From NCBI RefSeq assembly GCF_902506095.1, contig NZ_LR733293.1, positions 3,656,264 to 3,720,263 on the forward strand: a stretch of DNA of 64,000 nucleotides, in the 5' to 3' direction. The notes beneath the pieces were generated by a model. The model was not told the origin of the DNA, ran no database searches, and saw only the letters and a program-made list of their open reading frames with translations. This DNA comes from Arthrobacter sp. 9AX. GTDB taxonomy: Bacteria > Actinomycetota > Actinomycetes > Actinomycetales > Micrococcaceae. Position 1 is the first letter of the stretch; each line of letters opens with the position of its first letter. Below are positions 1 through 8,663 of this stretch, piece by piece. The translations under genes and the position numbers were made by a program.

Positions 1-1950
1 AGGCACGTCCGTTGTGGGGGGCGGAGGCACGTCCGTTGTGGGCGCCGGTGCGGAATCCGTCGTTGGTGCCGGGGCGGGTGTGGTGGGGTCAGGGGCCGGC
101 GTCGTGGGAACAGGTGCTGGCGTGCCGGGATCTGGAAGCGGGGTGGTGGGATCCGTGGTCGGCAGCGGCTGGCCGGTGGCCGGATCCACAGGAACTGGCT
201 GGCCCGGCGCCGGATCAACGGCGCCGGCCGGTGGGCCGGCGGGATTCGTGGTCCCGGAGCCGGCGGCAGGACCAGCTGCAGGACCGGCGGCTGGGCCTGC
301 AGCGGCACCGCCGGCAGCCTCGGGTGCCGCGCTCGATGACGGGCGGCTGGTGGGTGAGGCGGCGACGTCCAGGCCCGGCCCGCCCGCAGCTGCGGCAGGT
401 TTATTGACGCCGGCTTCGATGCCGGCCATCGCGGCTTCGGCAACCGGTGCGCCCGCTGCGGCACCGCCGGGACCGTTTCCGCCCGCACCGCCCGGAGCCG
501 GAGCCGCTTCCGGGGCAGCGCCCGCCTGCGGAACAAAGATGGACGTGAGGTTACCGAGGCCAGGGCCCTCGGCGGCCGTGGCGGTGAGGACGGTGACCAG
601 AGCTGCCGCGGCCGCAATGGCCGTCAGACGCACCGTCGGCTTTGGAGCATGGGCGCCGCCGTGTCCGTGGGCGCCGTGGCCATGGGCAGCGGCGGCCGCT
701 CTCGCAAGCTCGCTGCCCGCCGTCGTACTCTTTCGTGACCAGCTGGCAAGACGGACGGCAACATGGCCCCCGCCCGTGGGGGCCGGCCCGGCCCCTGAAG
801 CCAGCACGACGGCGGTGCCCGCGGCTTCCGAGGCCGCGTCCGCAGCCGGTGCCGGGGACTCAGCCTCGGCGCTTGCCAGGATTGCCGACACGGCGGCGCC
901 CAGGCAGATGGACGACTTGGGGTCGGCGTCCACGGCGATGGGCCGGTCGAGCTGTTCCGAGATCAGCTGTGCCACGAGCGGGATGCGCGATGATCCGCCG
1001 ATCAGCAGCACCGCGGAAAGGTCTTTCGGTTCCAGCTCCAGTTGGGCCAGCGACTGTTCCAGCGCCTCGACGGTATCCCGGACGGAGTCCTCGATCAGCG
1101 CCTCAAACTCCGCACGCACCAGGCGGATCTGCTGCTGGAAGCCGGGAAGGAGCACGGAAATGTTTGCCTCGCTGTCCGCGGAAAGCGCTTCCTTGGCTTC
1201 CACGCATTCGCGGCGCAGCCTGCCCAGGGCGCTCCGGACCCCGGCATCGGCGGGGTCAAGCGTGGACAGGACGTCGCCGGTGTGCGCGGCGACGTACCGG
1301 AACACCTCCGCATCGAAGTCGGCCCCGCCGAGGTTCTCGATGCCCTCGGGCCGCCCCACAAGCTCGAACCGGTTGCTCCCTGTTTTCCGCAGGACAGCGG
1401 TGTCAAAGGTCCCGCCGCCGAGGTCATACACGGCGATGGTGCTGCCCACCTCCACACGAACCTGGGAGGCGTAGTACAGCGCCGCCGCTTCCGGCTCGGG
1501 CACGAGCGTCACGTTGTCGAGGCCCTTGGCGGCCATCGCAGAAAGGATCACGGAGGTCCGGTGGGTGCCCCACGCTGCCGGGTGGGTGAGGATGACTTCC
1601 GACGGCGGTGCCCCCTCGCGTTCCGTGGCCCGGTCTGCCACCCAGCGGGCCATTGTGGCAAAAACGTCCTCGGGCGGCAGGGACAGCGTCCCCACGGAAA
1701 GTGGAACAGCGTCACCCACGCGGCGTTTAAATTCCCGCACTACCCGGCCGGGGAAATCGAGGCCGCGGCGTTCCGCCGCCTCCCCCACCAGGATGGGTCC
1801 TTCTTCCGGGTAGTACAGGACAGAGGGCACGGCGGTGCCGCGGAGTCCCAGCGGCAGGCACTCGGGGGTGGTGGTTGCTCCCTGGCTGAGTCGGGCAACG
1901 GCGGCAGCAGTGAAACTGGTCCCGACATCGATGGCGAGGACGTAGCTCAT
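1..1950 (-). CDS. Hsp70-family ATPase with membrane anchor and proline/threonine-rich tail (partial, C-terminus off window)
   Basis: The reading frame is open for 650 codons from an ATG at 1950 to the left edge, so the C-terminus is missing. The first ~375 residues form an actin-like ATPase: phosphate-1 motif DVGTS near residue 9, phosphate-2 motif YDLGGGTFD near 170 and adenosine motif LIGGSSRIP near 310. The DnaK substrate-binding domain is not recognisable. Instead there is an Ala/Gly/His-rich linker, one hydrophobic segment (near PTVRLTAIAAAAALV, about residue 450) and a long Ala/Pro/Gly/Thr tail ending in PAPTTD and PPPTTD repeats. Hsp70-like proteins with a single transmembrane segment and disordered extracytoplasmic tail are known in actinobacteria, but their clients are not. 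A general DnaK is unlikely because neither the beta-sandwich domain nor a neighbouring grpE/dnaJ is visible. Confidence 0.85.
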   Translation of the reverse strand, partial: MSYVLAIDVGTSFTAAAVARLSQGATTTPECLPLGLRGTAVPSVLYYPEEGPILVGEAAERRGLDFPGRVVREFKRRVGDAVPLSVGTLSLPPEDVFATMARWVADRATEREGAPPSEVILTHPAAWGTHRTSVILSAMAAKGLDNVTLVPEPEAAALYYASQVRVEVGSTIAVYDLGGGTFDTAVLRKTGSNRFELVGRPEGIENLGGADFDAEVFRYVAAHTGDVLSTLDPADAGVRSALGRLRRECVEAKEALSADSEANISVLLPGFQQQIRLVRAEFEALIEDSVRDTVEALEQSLAQLELEPKDLSAVLLIGGSSRIPLVAQLISEQLDRPIAVDADPKSSICLGAAVSAILASAEAESPAPAADAASEAAGTAVVLASGAGPAPTGGGHVAVRLASWSRKSTTAGSELARAAAAAHGHGAHGHGGAHAPKPTVRLTAIAAAAALVTVLTATAAEGPGLGNLTSIFVPQAGAAPEAAPAPGGAGGNGPGGAAAGAPVAEAAMAGIEAGVNKPAAAAGGPGLDVAASPTSRPSSSAAPEAAGGAAAGPAAGPAAGPAAGSGTTNPAGPPAGAVDPAPGQPVPVDPATGQPLPTTDPTTPLPDPGTPAPVPTTPAPDPTTPAPAPTTDSAPAPTTDVPPPPTTDVP

Positions 1951-2106
1951 GGGGAAACCCTCAGGGAAAACTCGCATTTCGCCTGCAAGCTTCATCACTG
2001 GCGAACGTCACCAAGGTAGCATCACGGCCGCACGGCGAACACCCCCATTGCTACACCGATTGGTTATTTTCCCGCAGTTCCCGCAGGGTTTGGAAAGAAG
2101 CCCTGT

Positions 2107-3192
2107 TCAGAGCCCTGAGTACGAGTGGAGTCCGTTGAAGAACTGGTTCACGATGGTGAAGTTGAAGACCACGCACAGGTAGCCGACGATTGAAAGCCAG
2201 GCGGCCCGTGTTCCGGTCCAGCCGCGGGTTGCGCGGGCGTGGAGGTAGCCGGCGTAAACCACCCAGATCACAAAGGTCCAGACTTCCTTGGTGTCCCAGC
2301 CCCAGAACCGGCCCCACGCCTTTTCGGCCCAGATGGCACCGAACATCAGGGTGAAGGTCCAGCCGATGAAGGCGATCGCGTTGATCCGGTAGGAGAGGTT
2401 TTCCAGGCTCAGCGCGGAAGGGACCAGGCGCATGAAGCCCAGTTTGTCCGCGCCGCCGGCCGCCACGGTCTTCTGCCGGTGGGACTGGACCAGCTGCAGT
2501 GCGGACATGGCGAAGGTCAGGGTGAACAGCGCGGAGGACAGCACGGCGATGGAGACGTGGATGATCAGCCAGTAGCTCTGCAGCGCGGGGACCAGGTGGC
2601 CCACAGGGGTCCAGTACGCTACGGAGGCCGCCACCAGCATGATGATGCCCAGGCCCACCACAAACGTTCCGAGGAACCGCAGGTCGCGCCGGATCAGTAC
2701 CAGCAGGAACACGGCGATGGCCACGAAGGCGCCGGTGGTGAGGAATTCGTACATGTTGCCCCACGGCACGCGTCCGGCACCCAGGGCGCGCGTCAGCACG
2801 CCGGCGCCGTGGATCACGGCACCCAGGACGGTCAGGGCCACAGCTACCCGGGCGGGAGCGCGGCGTTCGGCTGCGTAGCGCATGTCGCCGTCGGCAGTGA
2901 TGATTCCGCCGGCTCCTGCGCCGGCTGGCCGGGCAGTGGACGACGACGGCCGTTCAGCCCGGCCCGCGGGCCCGGCAAGGTGCGACTCGCTGCGGGAACC
3001 GGCACCTGCGGCGACCGGCACCAGCGCGGCTTCTTCGGCCTGCGCCGCTTTGAGGTCGATGGCGCGCAGGGCCTTGCTGCTCTTGGCCAGGTCCCACGCG
3101 AAGGCGATGAAGGCCACCGTGTACGTGCCGGCCGCCAGGAGCATAAAGAGCTCGCTGTACTGGCCCATGGTTTCGTTGATTCCGAACGGCAT
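2107..3192 (-). CDS. ccsB: Cytochrome c biogenesis protein CcsB (ResC/CcsA family)
   Basis: This 361-residue polytopic membrane protein is the haem-handling half of the System II cytochrome c synthetase, working with ResB to deliver haem to apocytochromes outside the membrane. The tryptophan-rich signature WGRFWGWDTKEVW lies near residue 290, and membrane helices carry the expected histidines (for example IIHVSIAVLSS near 195). Residues ~45-120 are a variable Ala/Gly-rich loop. The ATG shares one base with the resB stop codon (TAATG), so the two are translationally coupled. It is the last gene of the maturation operon; the order phosphatase, thioredoxin, CcdA, ResB, CcsB matches the mycobacterial Rv0525-Rv0529 block. 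Confidence 0.95.
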   Translation of the reverse strand: MPFGINETMGQYSELFMLLAAGTYTVAFIAFAWDLAKSSKALRAIDLKAAQAEEAALVPVAAGAGSRSESHLAGPAGRAERPSSSTARPAGAGAGGIITADGDMRYAAERRAPARVAVALTVLGAVIHGAGVLTRALGAGRVPWGNMYEFLTTGAFVAIAVFLLVLIRRDLRFLGTFVVGLGIIMLVAASVAYWTPVGHLVPALQSYWLIIHVSIAVLSSALFTLTFAMSALQLVQSHRQKTVAAGGADKLGFMRLVPSALSLENLSYRINAIAFIGWTFTLMFGAIWAEKAWGRFWGWDTKEVWTFVIWVVYAGYLHARATRGWTGTRAAWLSIVGYLCVVFNFTIVNQFFNGLHSYSGL

Positions 3193-4976
3193 TACTGGTC
3201 CTTTTCGGGCCCGGAGGGGCCGGCAGTGGTGCGTGGGGCTGAGGATACGGCAGCGCCTGTGCCATTATCGGGGCTGCTGCTGGGAGTTTGCTGTGATCCG
3301 CCGGGGCCGGACCCATGCTGGCCTTCCCCTGTATCTGCCGCGAGCTGCCATTCCTCCGAGAGCAGCTTCCGGACGGCTGCGGCTTCTGCGGCGAGCCGGT
3401 GGTCCTCGCCGCGGGCCAGGAGCCCATATTCCACCATGGTCCGGCCGTCCTCGTGCGTTCCGGTGCGGACCCAGACGCGGCGCCGGTTGACGTACAGGGA
3501 CAGGATCAGGCCCGCCACCGCCAGGAGCGCAAAGATCAGGGCGTAGAGCTGGCCGGGATTGTGGTGGATGTCCACGCCGATGTAGCGCTTCACGCCGTCA
3601 AAGCTGATGGTGCCCTTGCCGTCCGGGAGCGTGTAGCTGGTTCCCGGTGCCAGGGTGATGCCGCCGGCGTCGAGGTTCCGGGCGTTCAGCGGGGTGAGGT
3701 TCCTGACGTCGATTTCGAAGACGTTCTGCGGGGCGCCGTCGTCCAGGCCCAGGTCGCCGTAATAGGAGTTCAGTGACAGCTGCGGATTGAACAGTTCGGG
3801 GTCGCCGCTGAAGGAAACCCCTTCGTTGGTGACGAAAGCGGTGGGCAGGAAGAAGCCCTGGAATCCCAGCTGGTCCGGCTTGGCGTCGGGGACCTTGATG
3901 ACCACAGAGGAGTAGTAGTTGTCCCCTTGCAGCTTGGCCACCACCGGGCCCTGCATGGCCACGTTGCCCTCGCCGTCGCGGATGGTCACCACGGGTGCGT
4001 AGCCGTTGCCGGTGAGGTAGATGCTGGTGCCGCCCAGGGTGACGGGATCGTTGACCTTCAGGATTTCCTTCTTGGCCGGGGCGTCCGGGTTTTCCTTGGT
4101 GGTCACCGCTGCGGAGAAGTCGATGGGCTGGCCGAACTTGCCCTGGGATTCGCGGTCGAAGGTGATGTCGAACTTGTCCAGCTGCAGGGAGTAGGGCTGG
4201 AGCTGGCCGGACTGGAAGTTGGTGCCGGGCGTGAACTGGTCGTAGCCCACCAGGGTGTTCACGAACGTATCGCCCTCCACCAGGATGCGCTGGCCGCTGT
4301 ACCCGAACAGGCCGCCGATGGCCACGGACACCAGCACCCCGATCAGCGAGGTGTGGAACACCAGGTTCCCCACCTCCTTCATGAAACCGCGCTCGGCACC
4401 CAGGGAGGGACGTTCGCCGCCGGCCTCGCGGACCTCCACGCGGTAGCCGCGCTTCCTGAGAACCCCGGCGGCACTGGTGATGGCCACCGATGCCGGGAGC
4501 CCGCCGTCGGCCGGAATCATCAGGGTGCCGTACTCGGGGAGGCGGGACAGGCGCTTGGGGGTGCGCGGCGGCTGGGAGCGCATGGCCTTGTAGTGGGCGA
4601 TGGCGCGGGGCACCACACAGCCGATCAGCGAGATGAACAGCAGCAGGTAGATGGCCGAGAACCAGGCCGAGGAGTAGACGTCGTACAGCTGGAGGGTGTC
4701 CAGCAGCTTGCCGTAATCCGGGTTGTCCTTGATGTACTGGGTTACCACAGACGGGTTGGCCGGGCGCTGCGGGAACAGCGAGCCGGGAACTGCCGCGACG
4801 GCAAGGAGCAGCAGCAGGAACAGCGCGGTGCGCATGCTGGTCAGCTGGGTCCAGGCCCAGCGGAGCATACCCACGGGCCCCAGCGCCGGCAGCGCCGTAT
4901 CGGCTTTGGCCTCTGCCACCTTGGCGCCGCCCGCAGGGTCGGAAGATTTCTTCTTTACGTTCACGCGCTCGCTCAT
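3192..4976 (-). CDS. resB: Cytochrome c biogenesis protein ResB
   Basis: A protein of 594 residues, the second subunit of the System II haem lyase. Three hydrophobic stretches lie in the N-terminal half (LFLLLLLAVAAVPGSLFP, WFSAIYLLLFISLIGCVV and VFHTSLIGVLVSVAIGGLFG, the last with a likely haem-ligand histidine). A large extracytoplasmic domain follows, then a final helix near residue 490 and a Ser/Pro/Gly-rich cytoplasmic tail. I start it at MSERVNV because that ATG overlaps the ccdA stop (TGATG). The open frame runs upstream to 5636, but that part lies inside ccdA in another frame and has no membrane character. Length and order match ResB of other actinobacteria. Confidence 0.95.
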   Translation of the reverse strand: MSERVNVKKKSSDPAGGAKVAEAKADTALPALGPVGMLRWAWTQLTSMRTALFLLLLLAVAAVPGSLFPQRPANPSVVTQYIKDNPDYGKLLDTLQLYDVYSSAWFSAIYLLLFISLIGCVVPRAIAHYKAMRSQPPRTPKRLSRLPEYGTLMIPADGGLPASVAITSAAGVLRKRGYRVEVREAGGERPSLGAERGFMKEVGNLVFHTSLIGVLVSVAIGGLFGYSGQRILVEGDTFVNTLVGYDQFTPGTNFQSGQLQPYSLQLDKFDITFDRESQGKFGQPIDFSAAVTTKENPDAPAKKEILKVNDPVTLGGTSIYLTGNGYAPVVTIRDGEGNVAMQGPVVAKLQGDNYYSSVVIKVPDAKPDQLGFQGFFLPTAFVTNEGVSFSGDPELFNPQLSLNSYYGDLGLDDGAPQNVFEIDVRNLTPLNARNLDAGGITLAPGTSYTLPDGKGTISFDGVKRYIGVDIHHNPGQLYALIFALLAVAGLILSLYVNRRRVWVRTGTHEDGRTMVEYGLLARGEDHRLAAEAAAVRKLLSEEWQLAADTGEGQHGSGPGGSQQTPSSSPDNGTGAAVSSAPRTTAGPSGPEKDQ

Positions 4977-5731
4977 CAGATCGGCAACTTCACATCGGTT
5001 TGGAACCAGTACTGCAACCCGGTGACCCAGGTGCCCCAGACGCCGCTGGCCATCAGCAGGCCCAGGAGCACCAGGATGCCGCCGCCGGTGCGCTGGATGG
5101 CCAGGCGGTGCCTGCGGAAGAAGGCCATCACGCCCATCCCCCGGCGCAGCGCCAGGGCGATCAGCAGGAACGGGATCCCCAGCCCCAGGCTGTAGACGAA
5201 GGCCAGGAAGGCGCCCTTCGCCGCGGACGAGCCGCCGGAGAGGCTCAGGAGCTGCACGGCCGAGTAGGTGGGGCCGATGCATGGCGCCCAGCCCAGTCCG
5301 AACGTCAGGCCCAGCAGCGGTGCGCCCCAGAGCCCGGCCGGGGGCTTGGCGTGGATCTTGGCGTCCCGTTGCAGCCAGCCGAAGCCGCCCATAAACACGA
5401 TGCCCATGATGATCACCAGGATGCCCAGGAGCTGTGTGATCCAGGCGTTCTGCGAACCGGTAATGAGGCTGCCCAGCTGGCCGAACGCCCCGCCCAGGAG
5501 GACGAAGATCACGGAGAATCCCAGGACGAACAGGCCGATGCCGGCCAGCATCCGGCCGCGCTTCTGCTTTTCGAGGTCCACGCCGCTGAGCCCGGTGACG
5601 TAGCCCAGGTAGCCAGGCACCAGCGGCAGCACGCACGGGGAAAGGAAGGACACCAGTCCGGCCAGCAGCGCCACCGGAATGGCAAGGAGGAGCGAGCCGT
5701 TGAGGATGGCTTCGGCGAAGGGGCTGTTCAC
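4976..5731 (-). CDS. ccdA: Cytochrome c biogenesis / thiol-disulfide transporter CcdA
   Basis: A 251-residue membrane protein with six to seven predicted helices. CcdA passes electrons from cytoplasmic thioredoxin across the membrane to a periplasmic-side thioredoxin-like protein, keeping the CXXCH cysteines of apocytochrome c reduced. Both reactive cysteines sit in their usual settings: LSPCVLPLVPGYLGYVTG in helix 1 and GWAPCIGPTYSA in helix 4. The gene lies two bases downstream of the thioredoxin-like lipoprotein gene and overlaps resB by one base. The tail after the last helix is short, as in the minimal CcdA form rather than DsbD. Confidence 0.95.
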   Translation of the reverse strand: MNSPFAEAILNGSLLLAIPVALLAGLVSFLSPCVLPLVPGYLGYVTGLSGVDLEKQKRGRMLAGIGLFVLGFSVIFVLLGGAFGQLGSLITGSQNAWITQLLGILVIIMGIVFMGGFGWLQRDAKIHAKPPAGLWGAPLLGLTFGLGWAPCIGPTYSAVQLLSLSGGSSAAKGAFLAFVYSLGLGIPFLLIALALRRGMGVMAFFRRHRLAIQRTGGGILVLLGLLMASGVWGTWVTGLQYWFQTDVKLPI

Positions 5732-5733
5732 GG

Positions 5734-6360
5734 TTACTCGGCCACGGCGGCAGCGATGAGGGTCTTCAGGGTGCCCTTTTGGATTTCGCCCAGCACACGT
5801 GAGGCCACGCGTCCCTGCTTGTCCAGCACCAGTGTGGTGGGGACCGCTCCCGGGGGAACCAGGCCGGAGACCGCCAGGAGGACGGCGCCATCCTTGTCAT
5901 CGAAGCTCGGGTAGGTCAGGTTGAAGGACTTGTCGAAAGCTTCGGCGGTGGCTTTCTCGTCCCGCAGGTTGACACCGAGGAACTGTACGCCCTGGGGCTT
6001 GAACTCCTGGTGGAGCTCTTCGAGGATGGGTGCTTCCACCCGGCACGGGGCACAGGCGGCGAACCAGAAGTTCAGCACCGTCACCTTGCCCTGCAGGTCC
6101 GCCGGCGTCACGGTGGTGCCGTTGAACAGAGTCCCGTTGACCTGGACTGCCGACTTGCGGTCCGCCGCGGCGAACTCGGTGACCGAGCCGTCGCCGGCAA
6201 CATAGTTCTTGTTATCCCCCGCCCTTGCCTGCTCGGCGAGGGCATCCTGCTGGGCGCAGGCCGAAAGGCCGAGGGTGAGGGCGGTCAGGGCGAGGCCGCC
6301 GGCAGCGAGGACGCTCCGGCGGGAGGCCGTGGGGGCGGCCTGATCTTTACGGTGTGTCAC
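5734..6360 (-). CDS. TlpA/ResA-type thioredoxin-fold lipoprotein
   Basis: This 208-residue exported thiol-disulfide reductase is probably the extracytoplasmic partner of CcdA that reduces apocytochrome c. The N-terminus has a basic stretch with a twin arginine (TASRRSVLAAGG), a hydrophobic segment and the lipobox LSAC, so it is likely lipid-anchored. The active site is WFAACAPCR, a CAPC redox motif, and the cis-proline lies in PPGAVPTTLVLD. I choose the GTG at 6360 because a GGAG lies ten bases upstream and the lipoprotein signal follows at once; the frame runs on upstream into the phosphatase gene with unrelated sequence. It is the resA-equivalent in this operon. Confidence 0.9.
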   Translation of the reverse strand: MTHRKDQAAPTASRRSVLAAGGLALTALTLGLSACAQQDALAEQARAGDNKNYVAGDGSVTEFAAADRKSAVQVNGTLFNGTTVTPADLQGKVTVLNFWFAACAPCRVEAPILEELHQEFKPQGVQFLGVNLRDEKATAEAFDKSFNLTYPSFDDKDGAVLLAVSGLVPPGAVPTTLVLDKQGRVASRVLGEIQKGTLKTLIAAAVAE

Positions 6361-6362
6361 TA

Positions 6363-7043
6363 CTAGGCTCCAGGGGTGCTGGCGGCACCGGGAAGAAGGG
6401 ACGCCGCGGGTTCGCTGTACGTGACGCGCAGCAGGGTGCCGTCGTCGTCGAACCTCAGGGACGTGATGGAGGTCAGGGTGCACTCGCGCTTGCGCGGATC
6501 GTGCCACAGGGGCCTGCCTTCGGCGCTGAGCCGGGTGGCCCAGATGGGGAGCTGGTGGCTCACCATGATCGCTTCTGGCCCGTCGGTGCCGAAGTCGCCG
6601 TTGGCCAGCTCGATGGCGCGCAGGCGCGCCTCCTGCACGGCAGCCATGACCCGCGCCGCCTGTTGTTTGTACGGCTCGCCCCATGAGGGACGCAGGGGAT
6701 TAACCAGCCTGGGCCAGTGCTTGGGCCGGCGGAGTTCGGCCTTGGTCACCTTCATGCCCTCGAAGTAGTTCTCCGCTTCGATGATCCGCCCGTCCGTGTG
6801 GATTGGCAGGTGCAGGGCGTCCGACGTCGGACGGGCAGTTTCCTGCGCACGGTCCAGTGGGGAGGCGGCCAGGTAGGTGATGCGGGCGCCGCTTTCGGCG
6901 CGCTGCCGGAAGTGCTCGGCGAGCACGGCCGCCATCTCCTGCCCCAGCCCCGAGAGGTGGAATCCGGGCAGCCTTCCGTACAAAACGCCGTCAGGGTTGT
7001 GGACCTCGCCGTGGCGGAGCAGATGGACAGTGGCTTGGGGCAT
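6363..7043 (-). CDS. Histidine phosphatase family protein (phosphoglycerate mutase-like)
   Basis: A cytoplasmic enzyme of 226 residues. The phosphate-accepting motif LLRHGEV is at residues 8-14 and the second catalytic histidine is in IMVSHQLP near residue 160. The substrate cannot be read from sequence; the superfamily covers sugar-phosphate and other small-molecule phosphatases. It heads the cytochrome c maturation operon, two bases ahead of the thioredoxin-like gene, as Rv0525 does in mycobacteria, so a link to that pathway is possible but unproven. Confidence 0.88.
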   Translation of the reverse strand: MPQATVHLLRHGEVHNPDGVLYGRLPGFHLSGLGQEMAAVLAEHFRQRAESGARITYLAASPLDRAQETARPTSDALHLPIHTDGRIIEAENYFEGMKVTKAELRRPKHWPRLVNPLRPSWGEPYKQQAARVMAAVQEARLRAIELANGDFGTDGPEAIMVSHQLPIWATRLSAEGRPLWHDPRKRECTLTSITSLRFDDDGTLLRVTYSEPAASLLPGAASTPGA

Positions 7044-7175
7044 GTTTACCAGTTTCTCAAAGATGGCGTGCGATCCGAAATCTTCTACATTCAGTAGAAC
7101 TGAAGTTTTTGAAGAAATGTTCCGCAGGCGGGAACAAAAGATGCAAATGCATGTTTATACTGGATGCAGCAGTTA

Positions 7176-7204
7176 GTTGATGCTTCAATAGATGAAGCTT
7201 CAAC
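7176..7204. promoter_or_regulatory. Inverted repeat upstream of yceI, candidate operator
   Basis: Arms GTTGATGCTTCA (7176-7187) and TGAAGCTTCAAC (7193-7204) match at 11 of 12 positions around five bases, in an AT-richer stretch (7080-7210) that is unusual here. A smaller palindrome TTCTAC-ATTCA-GTAGAA lies at 7083-7099. The spacing just ahead of the YceI ribosome site suggests an operator; MarR-type proteins bind sites of this shape, but the regulator is not identified. Confidence 0.45.
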
Positions 7205-7241
7205 ACCTCAGCAGACGACACCACCCTTCAAGGAGAACATC

Positions 7242-7790
7242 ATGGCACTTCCCGCAGACGTCACCACCGGCACCTGGACCCTGGACAACTCGCACAGCGA
7301 GATCGGCTTCACCGTCCGCCACGCAGGCATCAGCAAGGTCCGCGGCCAGTTCAAGGAAGCCGAAGCAACCCTGGAACTCAGCGAGGACGTTGCCGATTCC
7401 AAGATCACCGCCACCATCAACACCGCCAGCTTCGATTCCGGCGATGCCAACCGCGACGGCCACGTCAAGGGCGAGGACTTCTTTGACGTGGAGAAGTTCC
7501 CCGAGATCTCCTTCGTTTCCAACGGCCTCGTGGCCAAGGGCAACAGCTACGAACTCACCGGCGACCTCACCATCAAGGGTGTTACCCGCCCGGTTACCCT
7601 TGAGACCGAGTTCAACGGCGTGGCCGTTGACCCGTTCGGCAACACCCGTGCCGGCGTGACCGCCGAGACCACCATCAGCCGCAAGGACTTCGGCCTCACC
7701 TGGAACGCTGTCCTCGAGACCGGCGGCGTCCTGGTCAGCGACAAGGTTGCCATCAACCTCGAACTGGCCTTCATCGCCCCCGCAGCGTAG
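7242..7790 (+). CDS. YceI family lipocalin-like protein
   Basis: This 182-residue protein spans the whole YceI domain, a beta-barrel that binds amphiphilic or polyisoprenoid molecules in characterised members. It begins MALPADVTTGTWTLDNSHSE and shows the family signatures WTLDNSHSEIGFTVRH and VTRPVTLETEFNG. It has no signal peptide, so it is probably cytoplasmic, as is common in actinobacteria. I start it at 7242 because AAGGAGA lies six bases upstream; the frame is open further up but lacks a ribosome site and YceI homology. It is monocistronic, with an inverted repeat upstream and a strong terminator downstream. Confidence 0.92.
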   Translation: MALPADVTTGTWTLDNSHSEIGFTVRHAGISKVRGQFKEAEATLELSEDVADSKITATINTASFDSGDANRDGHVKGEDFFDVEKFPEISFVSNGLVAKGNSYELTGDLTIKGVTRPVTLETEFNGVAVDPFGNTRAGVTAETTISRKDFGLTWNAVLETGGVLVSDKVAINLELAFIAPAA

Positions 7791-7806
7791 TTCGTCAGTT
7801 CCAGAC

Positions 7807-7842
7807 GCACCCCGGCACCGGCTTCGGCCAGTGCCGGGGTGC
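7807..7842 (+). terminator. Terminator after yceI
   Basis: Perfect 12-bp stem GCACCCCGGCAC / GTGCCGGGGTGC with a 12-base loop, followed by TGTCTTT, 17 bases after the yceI stop. This is a strong intrinsic terminator shape. Confidence 0.8.
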
Positions 7843-7993
7843 TGTCTTTAAGTCGTTCCTTGTCCCGCGCTGCGCACGGAACCCGGGGTTCGCTGCGCCG
7901 GGGCAGTCCCTGCGCGCCGGGCCAGGGCCTCACTGCGCACGAAGGACCTGCGGCAGGGGTGCGGAAACCCGGGGCGGGACTACAGTGAACGCC

Positions 7994-8479
7994 ATGAGCA
8001 ACTCCTCCAGCGCGCAGCCCGGCGGCCTGGCCTCTCTGTTCTCGCTGACCGGCCGGCCCGCTGAAATCAAGGTCTCCTTCTGGATCTGGTTCCTCGGCGG
8101 CATCCTCGGCCTGCTCGGTGGGCTGCTGGGAATGCTCGCCTCGCTGACCCTCTTCGCCGCCGCGCCCGGCCCGGCCCTGGGGGTCCTGCTGCTCATGCTG
8201 CTGGCCGCCGCTGTGGGCACCGCCCAGATTGTCTTTGCGCTGAGGATGAAGGACGGAAGGCAGTGGGCGCGGCTTGCCCTGACTCTACTGACGGCCGTCA
8301 CGCTGCTCCTGGCTCTGGCCAACCTGGCCATGCGCGTGGGCCAGGGCGGTAACTGGGTTGCCTTCCTCATCAGCCTCGCGGCAACAGTCCTGTTGTGGCT
8401 GCCCCGGCCACAGGCGTGGTTCGCGGCTGCCGGCACCGGGAAGGGGAACAGGCCCCGCACCGCGGAGGGCAACAGCTGA
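7994..8479 (+). CDS. Small four-helix membrane protein, function unknown
   Basis: About 161 residues with four hydrophobic segments: FWIWFLGGILGLLGGLLGML, LGVLLLMLLAAAVGTAQIVF, LALTLLTAVTLLLALANLAM and WVAFLISLAATVLLWLP. An in-frame GTG at 7985 is an alternative start that would add three residues; the purine-rich GGGGCGGGAC upstream suits it slightly better, so the start is uncertain. The layout (short polar N-terminus, helix pairs split by a charged turn RMKDGRQWARL) resembles the membrane part of the next gene (RKGKNWARILG), so the two are probably paralogues. I recognise no enzyme motif. Confidence 0.75.
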   Translation: MSNSSSAQPGGLASLFSLTGRPAEIKVSFWIWFLGGILGLLGGLLGMLASLTLFAAAPGPALGVLLLMLLAAAVGTAQIVFALRMKDGRQWARLALTLLTAVTLLLALANLAMRVGQGGNWVAFLISLAATVLLWLPRPQAWFAAAGTGKGNRPRTAEGNS

Positions 8480-8663
8480 GCAGGCGCCCACGCAAGAGTC
8501 CGGTCCGGCAGGAACTCCCCGCGGAACGGCGGCAGGAATACCTCCTTCGAATGATCCCGAAGCTGCCGGTCCGGGGGTACGGTGGACTTAAGCCATGCTG
8601 GGGTAGGGCGCAGGACCGACGCCCGGCAGCCCACCCGGATCCCGACATGCAGAAGGACAGCTC

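Noticed and set aside
4977..5636. N-terminal extension of resB
   Set aside because: The frame is open upstream but overlaps ccdA entirely and reads as Arg/Pro/Gly-rich noise; the ATG at 4976 overlaps the ccdA stop.
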